Source of the DNA: Acrasis kona
Taxonomy: Eukaryota; Heterolobosea; Eutetramitea; Acrasida; Acrasidae
Assembly: GCA_026419775.2 (NCBI GenBank)
Contig: JAOPGA020000814.1
Location: forward strand, 1-42,386
DNA: 42,386 bases
Direction: 5' to 3'
Below the pieces are notes generated by a model. That model was not told the DNA's origin. It did no database searches and saw only the letters and a list, made by a program, of their open reading frames with translations. Shown one piece after another: positions 10,024 to 18,795 of this stretch. Each line of letters opens with the position of its first letter. Position 1 is the first letter of the stretch. The translations under genes were made by a program, and so were the position numbers.

Positions 10024-10570
10024 ATGTACTTCAATGGTGTCACTCTAGATACAAAGTCTCCCCTCAGCAAAATGGATCAACAAGAGCTAAAGAAGAGAAA
10101 GATATCAAACATATCTGTGCAAGACTCATCAGGGTTTTTAACACCACCAAATTTCAAAAACTTTGTGCAACCTAGAATTGGTTCAGACGAACCAAGTACT
10201 ACTATTTACTATCACTAACTTTTCAAGCGTTTATCAAGTGGAGACCAAAAAAAAATAAATCACTATCCATGGTGCTTGAGAACAAACTTGTTGAAGCCTA
10301 CCCCAATGTGCTAATGAGCTTGTTGCCTTGTATGAAAGAAACACTCAGTATGGATTCCAAGTACCTATTTTGTATGGAATTGTGAGTAACTTTTTCAGCA
10401 TTGGTTTCTTACGACTTTGTGTGGCAACTGCTAAACTTGAGGTTGTTGACCCCATTCCGATTATCGATTTATTCGGAAACAAACCTCTTAAAGCATCTTC
10501 ATGGGCCGTGCGTGAAGGAGTTACGATGATTAAGAGACGCAGCGAATACGGAGAATGGGATAAATTATAA
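10024..10570 (+). pseudogene. Small unknown gene with one intron and one frameshift
   Basis: ATG 10024 opens a basic N-terminus (LKKRKISNISVQ). A 32-nt intron (10196-10227, ending cactaacttttcaag) joins it in phase to PTFIKWRPKKNKSLSM and LENKLVEAYPN. A one-base shift near 10305-10316 is then needed to enter ALYERNTQYGFQVPILYGIV and reach the TAA at 10570. Later motifs are EVVDPIPIIDLFGNK and KRRSEYGEWDKL. The family is not recognised. It may be transposon-associated, since a probable LTR lies 500 bp downstream. Confidence 0.4.
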
Positions 10571-11075
10571 AAGATGGCGACATTTATCATAATTTGAAAG
10601 ACTCCACCAAGCCTCGCCAAACGCCGATTTTAACTCACCCAGACAATTGTAGTAGTAGGTTGGGGCCCTTCGTGATTAAATGCTTTTTATAATAAACTAT
10701 GTAATTAGGATTGAGTACCAAGACTTTTGTCACTAACTATTAAAAGCCGGATCTCATTATCGGCTTGAGAAATTGAGTTATATGAGATGGTAGATTGTGT
10801 AATCACTTTCTAATTAGATCATGTCAAGTCGCATTCTTGTTCAATAATTATGTATTTTAAAATCTGATTAAAAATGGGTGAGACGTATGCTCCTTAGTAA
10901 GCATGTAGAATTTGTGATCTCATGCTCAAGAAAAAGCGTTCCAAAATCAGGTATTGTAACTGAACAGTTTTATATTCCTTGTAATATTAGTCAACTTTTA
11001 ATTTTGAAGCATTGGATGAACACATGAAGCAATGCCCATTATTGACGAGTACAAAGGGGATCAACGGTGTGTATT
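10571..11075. other. Intergenic, no supported gene
   Basis: AT-rich. A possible zinc-finger-like remnant around 10990-11060 (EALDEHMKQCPLL on the plus strand, behind a possible 40-nt intron) is too short to call. AATAAA occurs near 10690. Confidence 0.4.
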
Positions 11076-11080
11076 GATGA

Positions 11081-11289
11081 TGTTGTAATCGGATAATACT
11101 GTAAGGAATATATATTACCGGTTACAGAAGAGACCAAAGGAGATAATTATAATAAGAAAGAGGTTTGTATAAATATAGGAGACGAGCCAGGTATAAAAGG
11201 GCTCAGTCTCTATGTGAATAAATAGTTAGAAATATATTGACAGCTTAACGAGTGTTACTTTACTCTAGTGTCTTTAGTATTTTACATCA
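11081..11289 (+). mobile_element. Probable solo LTR of a retrotransposon
   Basis: A 209-bp unit starts TGTTG and ends ATCA (TG...CA termini). It is flanked by a perfect 5-bp direct repeat GATGA at 11076-11080 and 11290-11294, as expected for a target-site duplication. Inside, a TATA box (TATAAAAG, 11192-11199) is followed 18 bp later by AATAAA (11217-11222), the usual U3-R order. No second copy or internal gag/pol sequence is visible nearby, so it would be a solo LTR left by recombination. Evidence is structural only. Confidence 0.55.
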
Positions 11290-11294
11290 GATGA

Positions 11295-11709
11295 TCCAAC
11301 GCATTCCGCCCATCAGACCACTGTTCTTCGTATTACTGGACTTTACATCCTTCAGTTAGATACGCACTATTCAAGTTACTGGGCATTGCAAACGTGATTT
11401 AGGGAAAAGGTCCTTTGGGAAGAATAAATCACTGCTTATTAAATTGTAATTGTACACAACTCTAATATTATATATTAGCCCATCATCGAGCATTTTTGGT
11501 TTTTTGTGATCCGGACATATTCAGTGTGTTTAGTTTCGATTACCTTTTTAATATAGAAGACAAGGTGTCATCATTCAAGATTCCTTGTGCGTTTTAAGAT
11601 CCATCCTCTAACAAGGCATCGATTACCGAAGTAATTTAGGTCGAAGAGATCTCAAAGACACTAAAATAGAATTTTACTTCTCGTTCAACTCAAAAGGATC
11701 AAAAACAAT
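11295..11709. other. Promoter-proximal intergenic region of the Zn2Cys6 gene
   Basis: No coding sequence is seen. It is the likely upstream region of the gene starting at 11710; no clear TATA box could be chosen. Confidence 0.4.
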
Positions 11710-12345
11710 ATGACAGAAGCATCGGAACAGTGTTCTACCCAAAAGATGAATGATAGTTGTTCAGAATGTAGAAAATCTCACAAGGCTTGCGATCGTGGAA
11801 GGCCGTGTAGCAGATGTGTGTCGCTGAATATACAGGACAAGTGTTCCAGTTCGTACAGAAAGAAAAGGAAGCAATGTAAAAAAAAGTGGTTCAACCTGAG
11901 TGTCACAGACTGCGATGGTCATTTGAAGATAATGACAAAAGAGGACTCGTACGAAGGTGGATTGTTGGTAACAATGACCAAAGATGCCCCAGAAAAATTA
12001 ACACCGTTAGCAGTGCCCAATTCACCGTTGTCGCCAATGCAATCTCCCACGTACACACCAATGTTCTCACCTGCACAATCACCAAATTATAACAACAACT
12101 ATATACTACAAACACAATTTCAGAGCCCTTGCCAACCAGTAAATACATACCAAGGGGTGTTATATGATAACGGTCCTAAACTGCCTTCGTTTTCCGATAT
12201 ATTTATTCCACCGCCATTTGTGCATGTTGAAAATCCTATCCCTAGAAGTCCAGTATCAATAGCGAAGCACAGAAAGAAATCATTCTCCGATTTATGTAAT
12301 ATTAATTGGGATAGCGTGCTTGAAAAGAATTTTCCTGAGAATTAA
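11710..12345 (+). CDS. Zn(II)2Cys6 (GAL4-type) transcription factor-like protein
   Basis: Single-exon 211-aa protein. Residues 17-45 carry a binuclear zinc cluster, CSECRKSHKACDRGRPCSRC, followed by a sixth Cys in KCSS; the C-x2-C-x6-C-x5-C-x2-C-x8-C spacing fits the fungal-type cluster. A basic linker (RKKRKQCKKK) follows. The rest is Ser/Pro/Asn-rich with SP-rich segments (SPLSPMQSPTY), typical of an activation or phosphorylated region. The C-terminal HRKKSFSDL looks like a phosphosite context. It is short for the family and lacks the fungal_trans domain, as is common outside fungi. AATAAA lies near 12374. Confidence 0.85.
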   Translation: MTEASEQCSTQKMNDSCSECRKSHKACDRGRPCSRCVSLNIQDKCSSSYRKKRKQCKKKWFNLSVTDCDGHLKIMTKEDSYEGGLLVTMTKDAPEKLTPLAVPNSPLSPMQSPTYTPMFSPAQSPNYNNNYILQTQFQSPCQPVNTYQGVLYDNGPKLPSFSDIFIPPPFVHVENPIPRSPVSIAKHRKKSFSDLCNINWDSVLEKNFPEN

Positions 12346-12417
12346 TATCCCATATAGTACTGGTGTTCATACAATAAAAGTCTTGATTCTGTTTTAGTTG
12401 ACTATTGATTACAAAAC

Positions 12418-13550
12418 ATGATGAACAAGAACAGTCAGGATGAATCAAAGTCTGTCGCATCTAAAGCAAAATTAAACCAAATGAGATTTTTGACAACGGA
12501 ATCAGGATTAAAGCCTAGAATTAAACTGAAAGATAACAAAAAGACTCCGTCAACTAGGAAAGTAGCGCTCTCTTCAAAGCCATCCACAGCTTCTCCTATA
12601 AATAACGTAGCACTTCTTTTTAAAATCCACTAACAATCATTAGCCATCGTATCAAAAAAACCCTGTATTATGGCATGCAATAGCCATGCAGCAGGAGCTA
12701 TCTAAGGCATATAAAATGGAGGGGAATAAACCAAAGGGAAATAGTAGGACCAATCTATCTCTTGGTAAACGTTACTTCGATTAATTTTCATTCTTTAGCT
12801 CAAAAACTTGGGATTACTCCGAAACCAGAAGCTCCGCTATCAAATGAGCAGTGGAGGGCCGTAGAAGACAAAGCAGTCTACAGAGCTCAAGACATAATGG
12901 CATGCCCTATTTGTATGGAGGACTTTGGCGTCAACGATAAACAAGTCATACTGAATTGCACTCACGTGTTTCATAAAGATTGCTTGAGATCTTTTGAGCG
13001 CTTTGTACAAACGAAATGTTGTCCTATGTGTAGAAAAGAAGACTATCAAAAGAAAATTACTCACACCAGCAAAAATGTAATTTTGAATAACGCTGCCTCT
13101 AGAATTCAGAAAATCTGGAGAGGATACACAATCAGAAAAATATACAGAAAAGCACTTTTGGATTTAAATCCCACAAGAAAGAAAACATACTACGCTAATA
13201 AACTATCCGAATTAAATGAGAGGTGGGCGAAATGGGAAATCCATGACACAAGAAGAATTGATAACTTTATGAACAACCTTGATGATTCAATAAAGATCTC
13301 TAGGCTCATGTACCTAACGGATCAAGACTGGGACAACATACGCAAAAGAGTCACTGAGAGGGAAGAAACAATATGCGCCATATGTATGTGCGAAATTGAT
13401 GGACAAGGTGAGAAACAATGTTCAATAACGAGTTGTGCACACTGCTTCCATGAGCATTGCTTGCAATCATTTGAGAACTTTTGTTCAACCCCTACGACTC
13501 ATGTAATGTGTCCTGTGTGTAGGTCATTCTACAGAAAAATAAACCTGTAG
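12418..13550 (+). CDS. RNF32: RNF32-like RING-IQ-RING protein (3 exons)
   Basis: The exons are 12418-12606, 12644-12764 and 12799-13550, with introns of 37 and 34 nt and matching phases (353 aa). The second junction restores SLAQKLGITPKPEAPLS, which matches the LAQKLG start of the conserved region of human RNF32. Domains in order: RING-H2 finger 1 (CPICMEDF ... HVFHKDC ... CPMC, about 139-182), an IQ motif (RIQKIWRGYTIRK, about 205-217) and RING finger 2 (CAICMCEI ... HCFHEHC ... CPVC, about 305-347). The double RING with central IQ is diagnostic. The predicted role is an E3 ubiquitin ligase with calmodulin binding; animal RNF32 is linked to sperm. AATAAA lies just after the stop. Confidence 0.88.
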
Positions 13551-13620
13551 CAATATATAATCAATAAAACAAGTAGATAGATGGTCAATAAAATTAGAAT
13601 ACAACCAATTAGAGTTTATT

Positions 13621-14997
13621 TTATACAAGGCACAATACTGCACAAAACAAGATCAAAAACACATTTGCTCTGTTAGATTGCGAAGAGGAGGTAAAGATAC
13701 TCCACCATGGGGCTTTCGTTGTTTCTGGAGCATTGGTGGTGGTGGTTGTAGTGGTGGGGCTTGCACTTGTTGTTCCCGATCGAGTTGAAGTTGGTGATGA
13801 TGTTGTTGTTGCACTTGTTGTTCCCGATCGAGTTGTAGTTGGTGATGATGTTGTTGTTGCGCTGGTTGTGTAGTTATTTGGTCCGATGTATGTTCCTACC
13901 CAACTTCCTAACCCTGTTACAAAGTCATAATCAACCTTGCAATTATAGCGTAACGATGCTGATGGTGTTTCGGAGTAACCTTGTGTGATGTCTCTAAATT
14001 TGATGGATCCACTGTAAATGCTGGCTACGGTCAAGACAACGCCGGTTTGTGCGGCTCTTGCGGCAATGATGGGACATGAGGCCGAAGTGCCTCCCATAAG
14101 TTCCCAATTACCCTTTGTGTATACTGCAACTCCTGTCGTGGGATCTCCGACTGATGACAAGTCTGGTACTTTTCTGAAACCTGTTTTATCCAATGCTCTT
14201 ACCCTGGGATCTGTGAGTTGAATGTTTGGGGCAGAAGAGTATGATGAGACTCCTCCTCCACTTCCTGTCCAACCAGTCTCAACAATGTTGTCTGTTGATA
14301 AGTAAAGTGACGTTCCTCCAACTGCAATCACGTTTGGGCTTGATGTAGGATAATCAACACCCGGTCCGTAATCTCCGCTTGCGCAAAAGTAAGTAACATT
14401 TGGTACTTTGAAGTAAGTATTCTCGTATGTTGGACTGTCTGAATCTTCTGGGAATCCAAGGCTCATACTAACATAATCAGAGTTTTTTGCTGCATAGAGA
14501 ATGGCCTTTAGCACGTCTACAGACGATGAAGTTTCCGCTAGTACTAATAAAATCTTGGCACCTGGAGAGATACCATGGACCATTTGTACGTCAAGCGAGA
14601 TTTCTCCGATCCAGTCCTCATCGTCCGGTGCTGTTGGTATTGTACTTGAACCTGTTTGTCCTACTTTTTTAAAACAACCATTTGCTGTGGTACATGGTGG
14701 AAGACCAAACATGTTACTGTACACTGCCAACTCTTGTTCAATACTTGGTGAGTCATAGCATGCCACAATACCAACCGTCTTGCCTGACCCAGCAGCCATA
14801 CTTGTGTTATAATTGTACGCCGCTTTGAGTTCAGCAGGTGAAAAGCCACTGACCATTACCCCTCTCGCATCTGGAGCTGCCCTTGTTCTACGTGGTGGAT
14901 TCCTGTTGATTATCGCATACGATCTGGCTTTTCCTCCAGTGGATACTGCAACCGCAATTGATATTAGCAGCAACAGAAGCACTGAAAGGCTTTCCAT
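13621..14997 (-). CDS. Secreted sedolisin (S53) peptidase, likely GPI-anchored
   Basis: 458 aa from ATG 14997. A signal peptide (LLLLLISIAVAV) is followed by a short basic segment, then directly by the catalytic domain. The triad is visible: Glu132 and Asp136 in WIGEISLDV, and Ser305 in GGTSASCP. The oxyanion Asp209 is in CASGDYG. The C-terminal calcium-site pattern (DITQG ... YDFVTGLG) is also present. Sedolisins normally carry a long (~180 aa) prodomain; only about 45 residues precede the catalytic core here. After the core come Thr/Ser-rich repeats and a hydrophobic tail (NVFLILFCAVLCLV) that fits a GPI-anchor signal. The predicted role is an acidic serine-carboxyl endopeptidase at the cell surface or in the lysosome/phagosome. 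AATAAA follows the stop directly (13620-13615, minus strand). Confidence 0.88.
   Translation of the reverse strand: MESLSVLLLLLISIAVAVSTGGKARSYAIINRNPPRRTRAAPDARGVMVSGFSPAELKAAYNYNTSMAAGSGKTVGIVACYDSPSIEQELAVYSNMFGLPPCTTANGCFKKVGQTGSSTIPTAPDDEDWIGEISLDVQMVHGISPGAKILLVLAETSSSVDVLKAILYAAKNSDYVSMSLGFPEDSDSPTYENTYFKVPNVTYFCASGDYGPGVDYPTSSPNVIAVGGTSLYLSTDNIVETGWTGSGGGVSSYSSAPNIQLTDPRVRALDKTGFRKVPDLSSVGDPTTGVAVYTKGNWELMGGTSASCPIIAARAAQTGVVLTVASIYSGSIKFRDITQGYSETPSASLRYNCKVDYDFVTGLGSWVGTYIGPNNYTTSATTTSSPTTTRSGTTSATTTSSPTSTRSGTTSASPTTTTTTTNAPETTKAPWWSIFTSSSQSNRANVFLILFCAVLCLV
13763..13858 (-). repeat. 48-bp tandem repeat coding a Thr/Ser linker
   Basis: Two near-identical 48-bp units (13763-13810 and 13811-13858) plus flanking partial copies encode SGTTSATTTSSPTTTR units in the sedolisin stalk. 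Such stretches are usually O-glycosylated. Confidence 0.8.
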
Positions 14998-15215
14998 TTT
15001 CTTTTTGGTGACAATTTGATTTATGACAAACTATTTGATGCGCAAATGGAAGACGTTCGGGCAGATAAAATTGAGCCTTTGGATAAAAGAGATGAAGTGT
15101 GATGGGTGCTGAAAACAAGATTTTACAACATTATATGGCACACAATAGCCCACACCAAAGAAAGAGTAAAAAGCGTAAAAGTTTCGTTTGATAAATTAGA
15201 GTTACAATGTTTATT

Positions 15216-15677
15216 TTAACAAACTTTACCCATCTGGATTTTCAAAAGTTTTTCTAGTGTTTTTGGTGGAACACCTGGATGCTCGCAAACTACTAGATAT
15301 TCTTTAGTCCAGCCTTTGTCATCACGGTTTTTGTCGTGCTTCTTATTGTGCTTCTTGTGATGTTTCTTGTGGTGCCTCCTTCCATGTTTTTGGTGCTTCT
15401 TGGAATGCTTCTTCTCATGTTTTCCATGCTTTGAATGCTTTTTGTTGTATTTTTTGGCTTGCTTTTTGTGGTGCTTTCTATGATTTTTTCGGTGTTTAGA
15501 TTGCTTGTGTTTAATGGAATGTGATTTTTTTGCTGAACACTTGTTCAAAAGTGCTTGTAGGGAACTTTCGGCTTGTTCTACGTCGCTAGCTAATTTATCA
15601 GATGGGTGAGGTGCCGTCTGGAAGCTTCCACAGACAAACACAAGAACGAGAAGAAGCACGACAAAGTATGGCTTCAT
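15216..15677 (-). CDS. Secreted His/Lys-rich protein
   Basis: 153 aa. A clear signal peptide (VVLLLVLVFVCGS) is followed by a short region with Asp/Glu and one Cys, then about 70 residues built of KHxKKH/HKK units (for example HGRRHHKKHHKKHNKKHDK). The C-terminus is a small non-repetitive module with two Cys (VVCEHPGVPP ... MGKVC). No family is recognised. The His clusters could bind zinc, copper or heme, and the positive charge could bind polyanions or microbial surfaces; both are inferences. It lies next to a secreted protease on the same strand, but the genes have separate promoters. Confidence 0.75.
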   Translation of the reverse strand: MKPYFVVLLLVLVFVCGSFQTAPHPSDKLASDVEQAESSLQALLNKCSAKKSHSIKHKQSKHRKNHRKHHKKQAKKYNKKHSKHGKHEKKHSKKHQKHGRRHHKKHHKKHNKKHDKNRDDKGWTKEYLVVCEHPGVPPKTLEKLLKIQMGKVC

Positions 15678-15788
15678 CGGGTCCTCTTTTTTAAAACTGT
15701 GTATGAGTTGTCAATGTCAACGAGTTCCTGCTTTCAATTGTCACTACCTTACAACAAGAAGGCTAAAAATATAACATGTCATATTTAG

Positions 15789-17228
15789 TTAATGCTTTTT
15801 ACTTGCTTTTGTTTTAGCTTCCCTCTTTTTAATAGCACTCCTACCAAGCTTGATGTTTCCATCAACCCCAGGCGCCCTTCTTTTTGTCAATGACTTATTA
15901 CAAGCCTTACAACTGGATGAAACAGGCTGCTCAAAAGAGCAATGTCCACAAATCATTCGGTTTGCCCAAGCCTCACCCGTCATTTCGCTGCAAGCCTCTT
16001 CGTGACATATATCACAAGGATATGCTTTACCACAACAAGGAAAACGCAACCATCGTTGAGAATGTTTATAATGTTTACACGTTCCATGTTGTGGAAGCGT
16101 GCTGCCAAGTGATATAGTAGAATTGGCAGTTTTTTTTTTGGCCTTGTTTTTTTTTGCTGCTAGAGCTTGTTGGCGTTGATGTGGAGTCAAACCTTCAGAA
16201 TCCAAATTCTCTGCAAGTATTTTGATGTGAGTTTTTTGAATTTGTGTGACTACAAGAGATAGTCCAGTATGGCACTTTTCACATTCAAAATCGTTTAAAG
16301 CACGAACCCTGACGCTACCAATGTTGGTAACATGAGAACAATCGAAGCACATTACAGCAAATTGGCAGGTTGGAAGAGTATCAAAAACACTGCAACCAGA
16401 GCATTCGATTTGAGCGAACAAATTTTGTGGTTGAATGGAGACGGACATGACGGCATGAGGATAAAAATGGACTTCTAATGGTTTTGTACAAACAGAACAA
16501 TCAAGAATAAAATCACTAGTTGGAGTTAAATTTTTCACGTCCACTGAATTTTGACAGCGAACACAATGTACAATAAGATTAAGTTCTGTGCATTCAAAGA
16601 CAGATATTCCTTTTAGATCAACACCCTCAAATAGCAAACCAATGTCATTCGGACCAGCATGGGTACTTAGGGAAGGAGGTTTCACACGCAAGCTATAAAG
16701 TGCACTATCGTCTTCCTCGCTTTCGTCTTCGTATGATTCCTCATCCTCTTCGCCTGAAGAGGATTCAGGCTCGGGTGTGTCGTTGATGAATGAAAATCTT
16801 CTTTTTGATGATCCGTCTGGATTGTCTACTATGTAGGCTTGTAGGCATTTTGGGTCATGTGTTATTAATTTGTTTGCATTTTTCTGTAGGTAATTCATTA
16901 GTGTTAGGAGTGTTGTATTTCCTTCTTTGTGATTTTTTTTGATTTGCTGCAGGAGTTGGTCTTTGATGTAGTTTTTCACTGAACTGGGAACCGATCTTCC
17001 ATTTGCCACCTCTTCTATCTCATCTACTGACGGGGCAACATCGGGATAATCTTCTGGTACAGAGAAGTGTACTTTTAATCCATCGAAATCAACATTGAGG
17101 TCCTGATCGGGTATATAATCCACTGAAAATTTAAATGGGAAAGTCGTAGATATGTTTTTGAATTTTTTAAATTTCTGCTTGATATTCACAAGCTCCTCCC
17201 TCACTGCTCTCTTCTTATCTTCTGACAT
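15789..17228 (-). CDS. CHY-type zinc-finger protein with RWD-like N-terminus
   Basis: 479 aa from ATG 17228. Residues 30-110 have an RWD-like pattern (DFDGLKVHFSVPEDYPDVAP). An acidic Ser/Glu/Asp-rich stretch follows (about 155-175). The middle has several CxxC pairs (HCVRCQ, DCSVC, ECSGC, CFDC, CEKC). Near the C-terminus is the CHY finger: GTCKHYKHSQRWLRFPCCGK, then PCDICHEE, then MICGHCSFEQ and CKACN. CHY fingers occur in RCHY1/PIRH2 and in fungal Hot13. The order RWD-like then C-terminal CHY is known from fungal and amoebal proteins. The tail is Lys/Arg-rich. A RING domain is absent, so an E3 role is not supported. Confidence 0.82.
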   Translation of the reverse strand: MSEDKKRAVREELVNIKQKFKKFKNISTTFPFKFSVDYIPDQDLNVDFDGLKVHFSVPEDYPDVAPSVDEIEEVANGRSVPSSVKNYIKDQLLQQIKKNHKEGNTTLLTLMNYLQKNANKLITHDPKCLQAYIVDNPDGSSKRRFSFINDTPEPESSSGEEDEESYEDESEEDDSALYSLRVKPPSLSTHAGPNDIGLLFEGVDLKGISVFECTELNLIVHCVRCQNSVDVKNLTPTSDFILDCSVCTKPLEVHFYPHAVMSVSIQPQNLFAQIECSGCSVFDTLPTCQFAVMCFDCSHVTNIGSVRVRALNDFECEKCHTGLSLVVTQIQKTHIKILAENLDSEGLTPHQRQQALAAKKNKAKKKTANSTISLGSTLPQHGTCKHYKHSQRWLRFPCCGKAYPCDICHEEACSEMTGEAWANRMICGHCSFEQPVSSSCKACNKSLTKRRAPGVDGNIKLGRSAIKKREAKTKASKKH

Positions 17229-17480
17229 ATGTTTGGTTTGTTAGAATCTATTTTTAACTCTGTCCACAACAAGTTGAACATAGGGGTGTCTAGTGGGTGG
17301 TTATATTAATAGAATCAAAACAAAAGTGGAGTTTAAAACCTAAACGTACAAACCCAAGTTGTGGACAGTAAAAACAAATTCAATAAAGAATACAAGTGGA
17401 AAGTGTTTATTTTGTTCAGCCTGTGATCGCTCCGAGATCTACTTCCTATATAGTGTTTAATGTTGACTTCTTATACATCG

Positions 17481-17933
17481 CTAGGTATCATTGACGTTTC
17501 CGTCTTCAATTGAAGACTCTTCCCATTTCGAAATGGAATTACATCTTTTCCGCTTTCTACTCTTCCTTCGTTTCTTTTTTACTTCTTTCTGATTCAAGTT
17601 AGTTGGTGTGTCCGAATTTACATCAGGAAGCTTAACGCTGCTCTTTTTTTCTTTTTGTTGTGGTGTATTGTGGGCGTGTATATTTGGTAGTATTGAGACT
17701 GTTATAGTGGTTTCTATCTTGTTCTCAGCCGTCATGTCAGTACTTTTTCTTTTTGCTACATGTTGTGATTCTATTATTTTAATTCCTTTTATAAGAGCAG
17801 ATTCGTTGTCTTTTCTGTTGTTGGCATTTATAGGAACAGATTTAACAACTCGTCTGGTGCTTGATAGGCTTGGGAAAAGAGGTTGGGCTTGGCGGTTCTC
17901 AAGAGCTGGTAGGATGGAGTGTGTTATAGTCAT
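17481..17933 (-). CDS. Small basic protein of unknown function
   Basis: 150 aa if translation starts at the first Met codon in frame (17933). It is low-complexity and charged, with a strong nuclear-localisation-type cluster near the C-terminus (KKKRRKSRKRKR) followed by an acidic end. No domain is recognised. Minus-strand AATAAA lies near 17414. The alternative is that more coding sequence is spliced from upstream. Confidence 0.5.
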   Translation of the reverse strand: MTITHSILPALENRQAQPLFPSLSSTRRVVKSVPINANNRKDNESALIKGIKIIESQHVAKRKSTDMTAENKIETTITVSILPNIHAHNTPQQKEKKSSVKLPDVNSDTPTNLNQKEVKKKRRKSRKRKRCNSISKWEESSIEDGNVNDT

Positions 17934-18165
17934 TAGTGGTGGAGAACATACGTGACTACAAGTCAATATGATATCAACCGCACAGATTTGAGACCTATTG
18001 AATGGTCACGTTATCAAAATATAAATTTACTGTAAATGTCCATTGTAACACCAATAGAAGACGAAATTAAACAGACGCAACCTTATGCTATACACACAGC
18101 AGTAGGAGATATTTATTATAATTCAATACATTATTTATTTACATGCATTCAAACGAACAATCTAA

Positions 18166-18654
18166 TTACATAGAATTTATCCTCTTAACCATTACTTTGA
18201 ACTTCCTTTTCTCATGCTCGGATTTATACTTTGTGAATAAGTCAATGTATTGTGGATAATTATCGATTAACTTTTTGGTGTCAACAACAGCCTTTTTGTC
18301 ATTAATGTCAATATAGATGCCTATATCTCCTGTTGACATCATGTCTGGGGGCAGTGTTTCGTTCATCTTATGCTTATATCTCCGTACTGCAGGCACAAAG
18401 CAAAAAGGTGTTAGCATTTTAATGTACTTGACTTTCCCGTGTATGGAGTGATGCCACCTTATAATATATTCTGATAGTTGGTAATATTGGTTTATAACTT
18501 GGTTAATTCTATCCAGGTCAAATCCACTCGATTCGTTATTCATGAAAAAAACTTTCTGCACTACAGGAGATATTAGTCCTTCGAAATGCACATTACTAAA
18601 CTCTTTGCTAGGTATATCTCTGCTGTGAAAATCTTCAGTTATGTGACTGTCCAT
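18166..18654 (-). CDS. Unknown 162-aa protein
   Basis: Intact frame from ATG 18654 to the TAG at 18166. Composition is soluble and Lys/Asp-rich, with a Tyr/Trp-containing centre (QYYQLSEYIIRWHHS). There is no signal peptide and no recognised motif. Minus-strand AATAAA lies near 18115. It is divergent from the C39-like peptidase gene and shares its 141-nt promoter region. Confidence 0.6.
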   Translation of the reverse strand: MDSHITEDFHSRDIPSKEFSNVHFEGLISPVVQKVFFMNNESSGFDLDRINQVINQYYQLSEYIIRWHHSIHGKVKYIKMLTPFCFVPAVRRYKHKMNETLPPDMMSTGDIGIYIDINDKKAVVDTKKLIDNYPQYIDLFTKYKSEHEKRKFKVMVKRINSM

Positions 18655-18795
18655 ACTGTTTGCGGTGGAATGGAAAGGTTTATAAATTTGATTGAAACGG
18701 ACGTCCGATCCGCTTATAAATAAACCAAAAAGTCAGAAGTCACGATAACCACAGTCAATCAATCAGATGCGGGGAATTGTAAATCCAAACCAATT
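18655..18795. promoter_or_regulatory. Shared divergent promoter with two TATA-like boxes
   Basis: TTTATAAA near 18679-18686 reads as TATAAA on the minus strand, about 30 nt from the 18654 start. TATAAATA at 18715-18722 lies about 75 nt before the plus-strand ATG at 18796. Each is on the correct side for its gene. Confidence 0.45.

Noticed and set aside
13739-13860. Simple GTT/GGT microsatellite
   Set aside because: The repeat has a 48-bp period and encodes the Thr/Ser stalk of the sedolisin, so it is a coding minisatellite.
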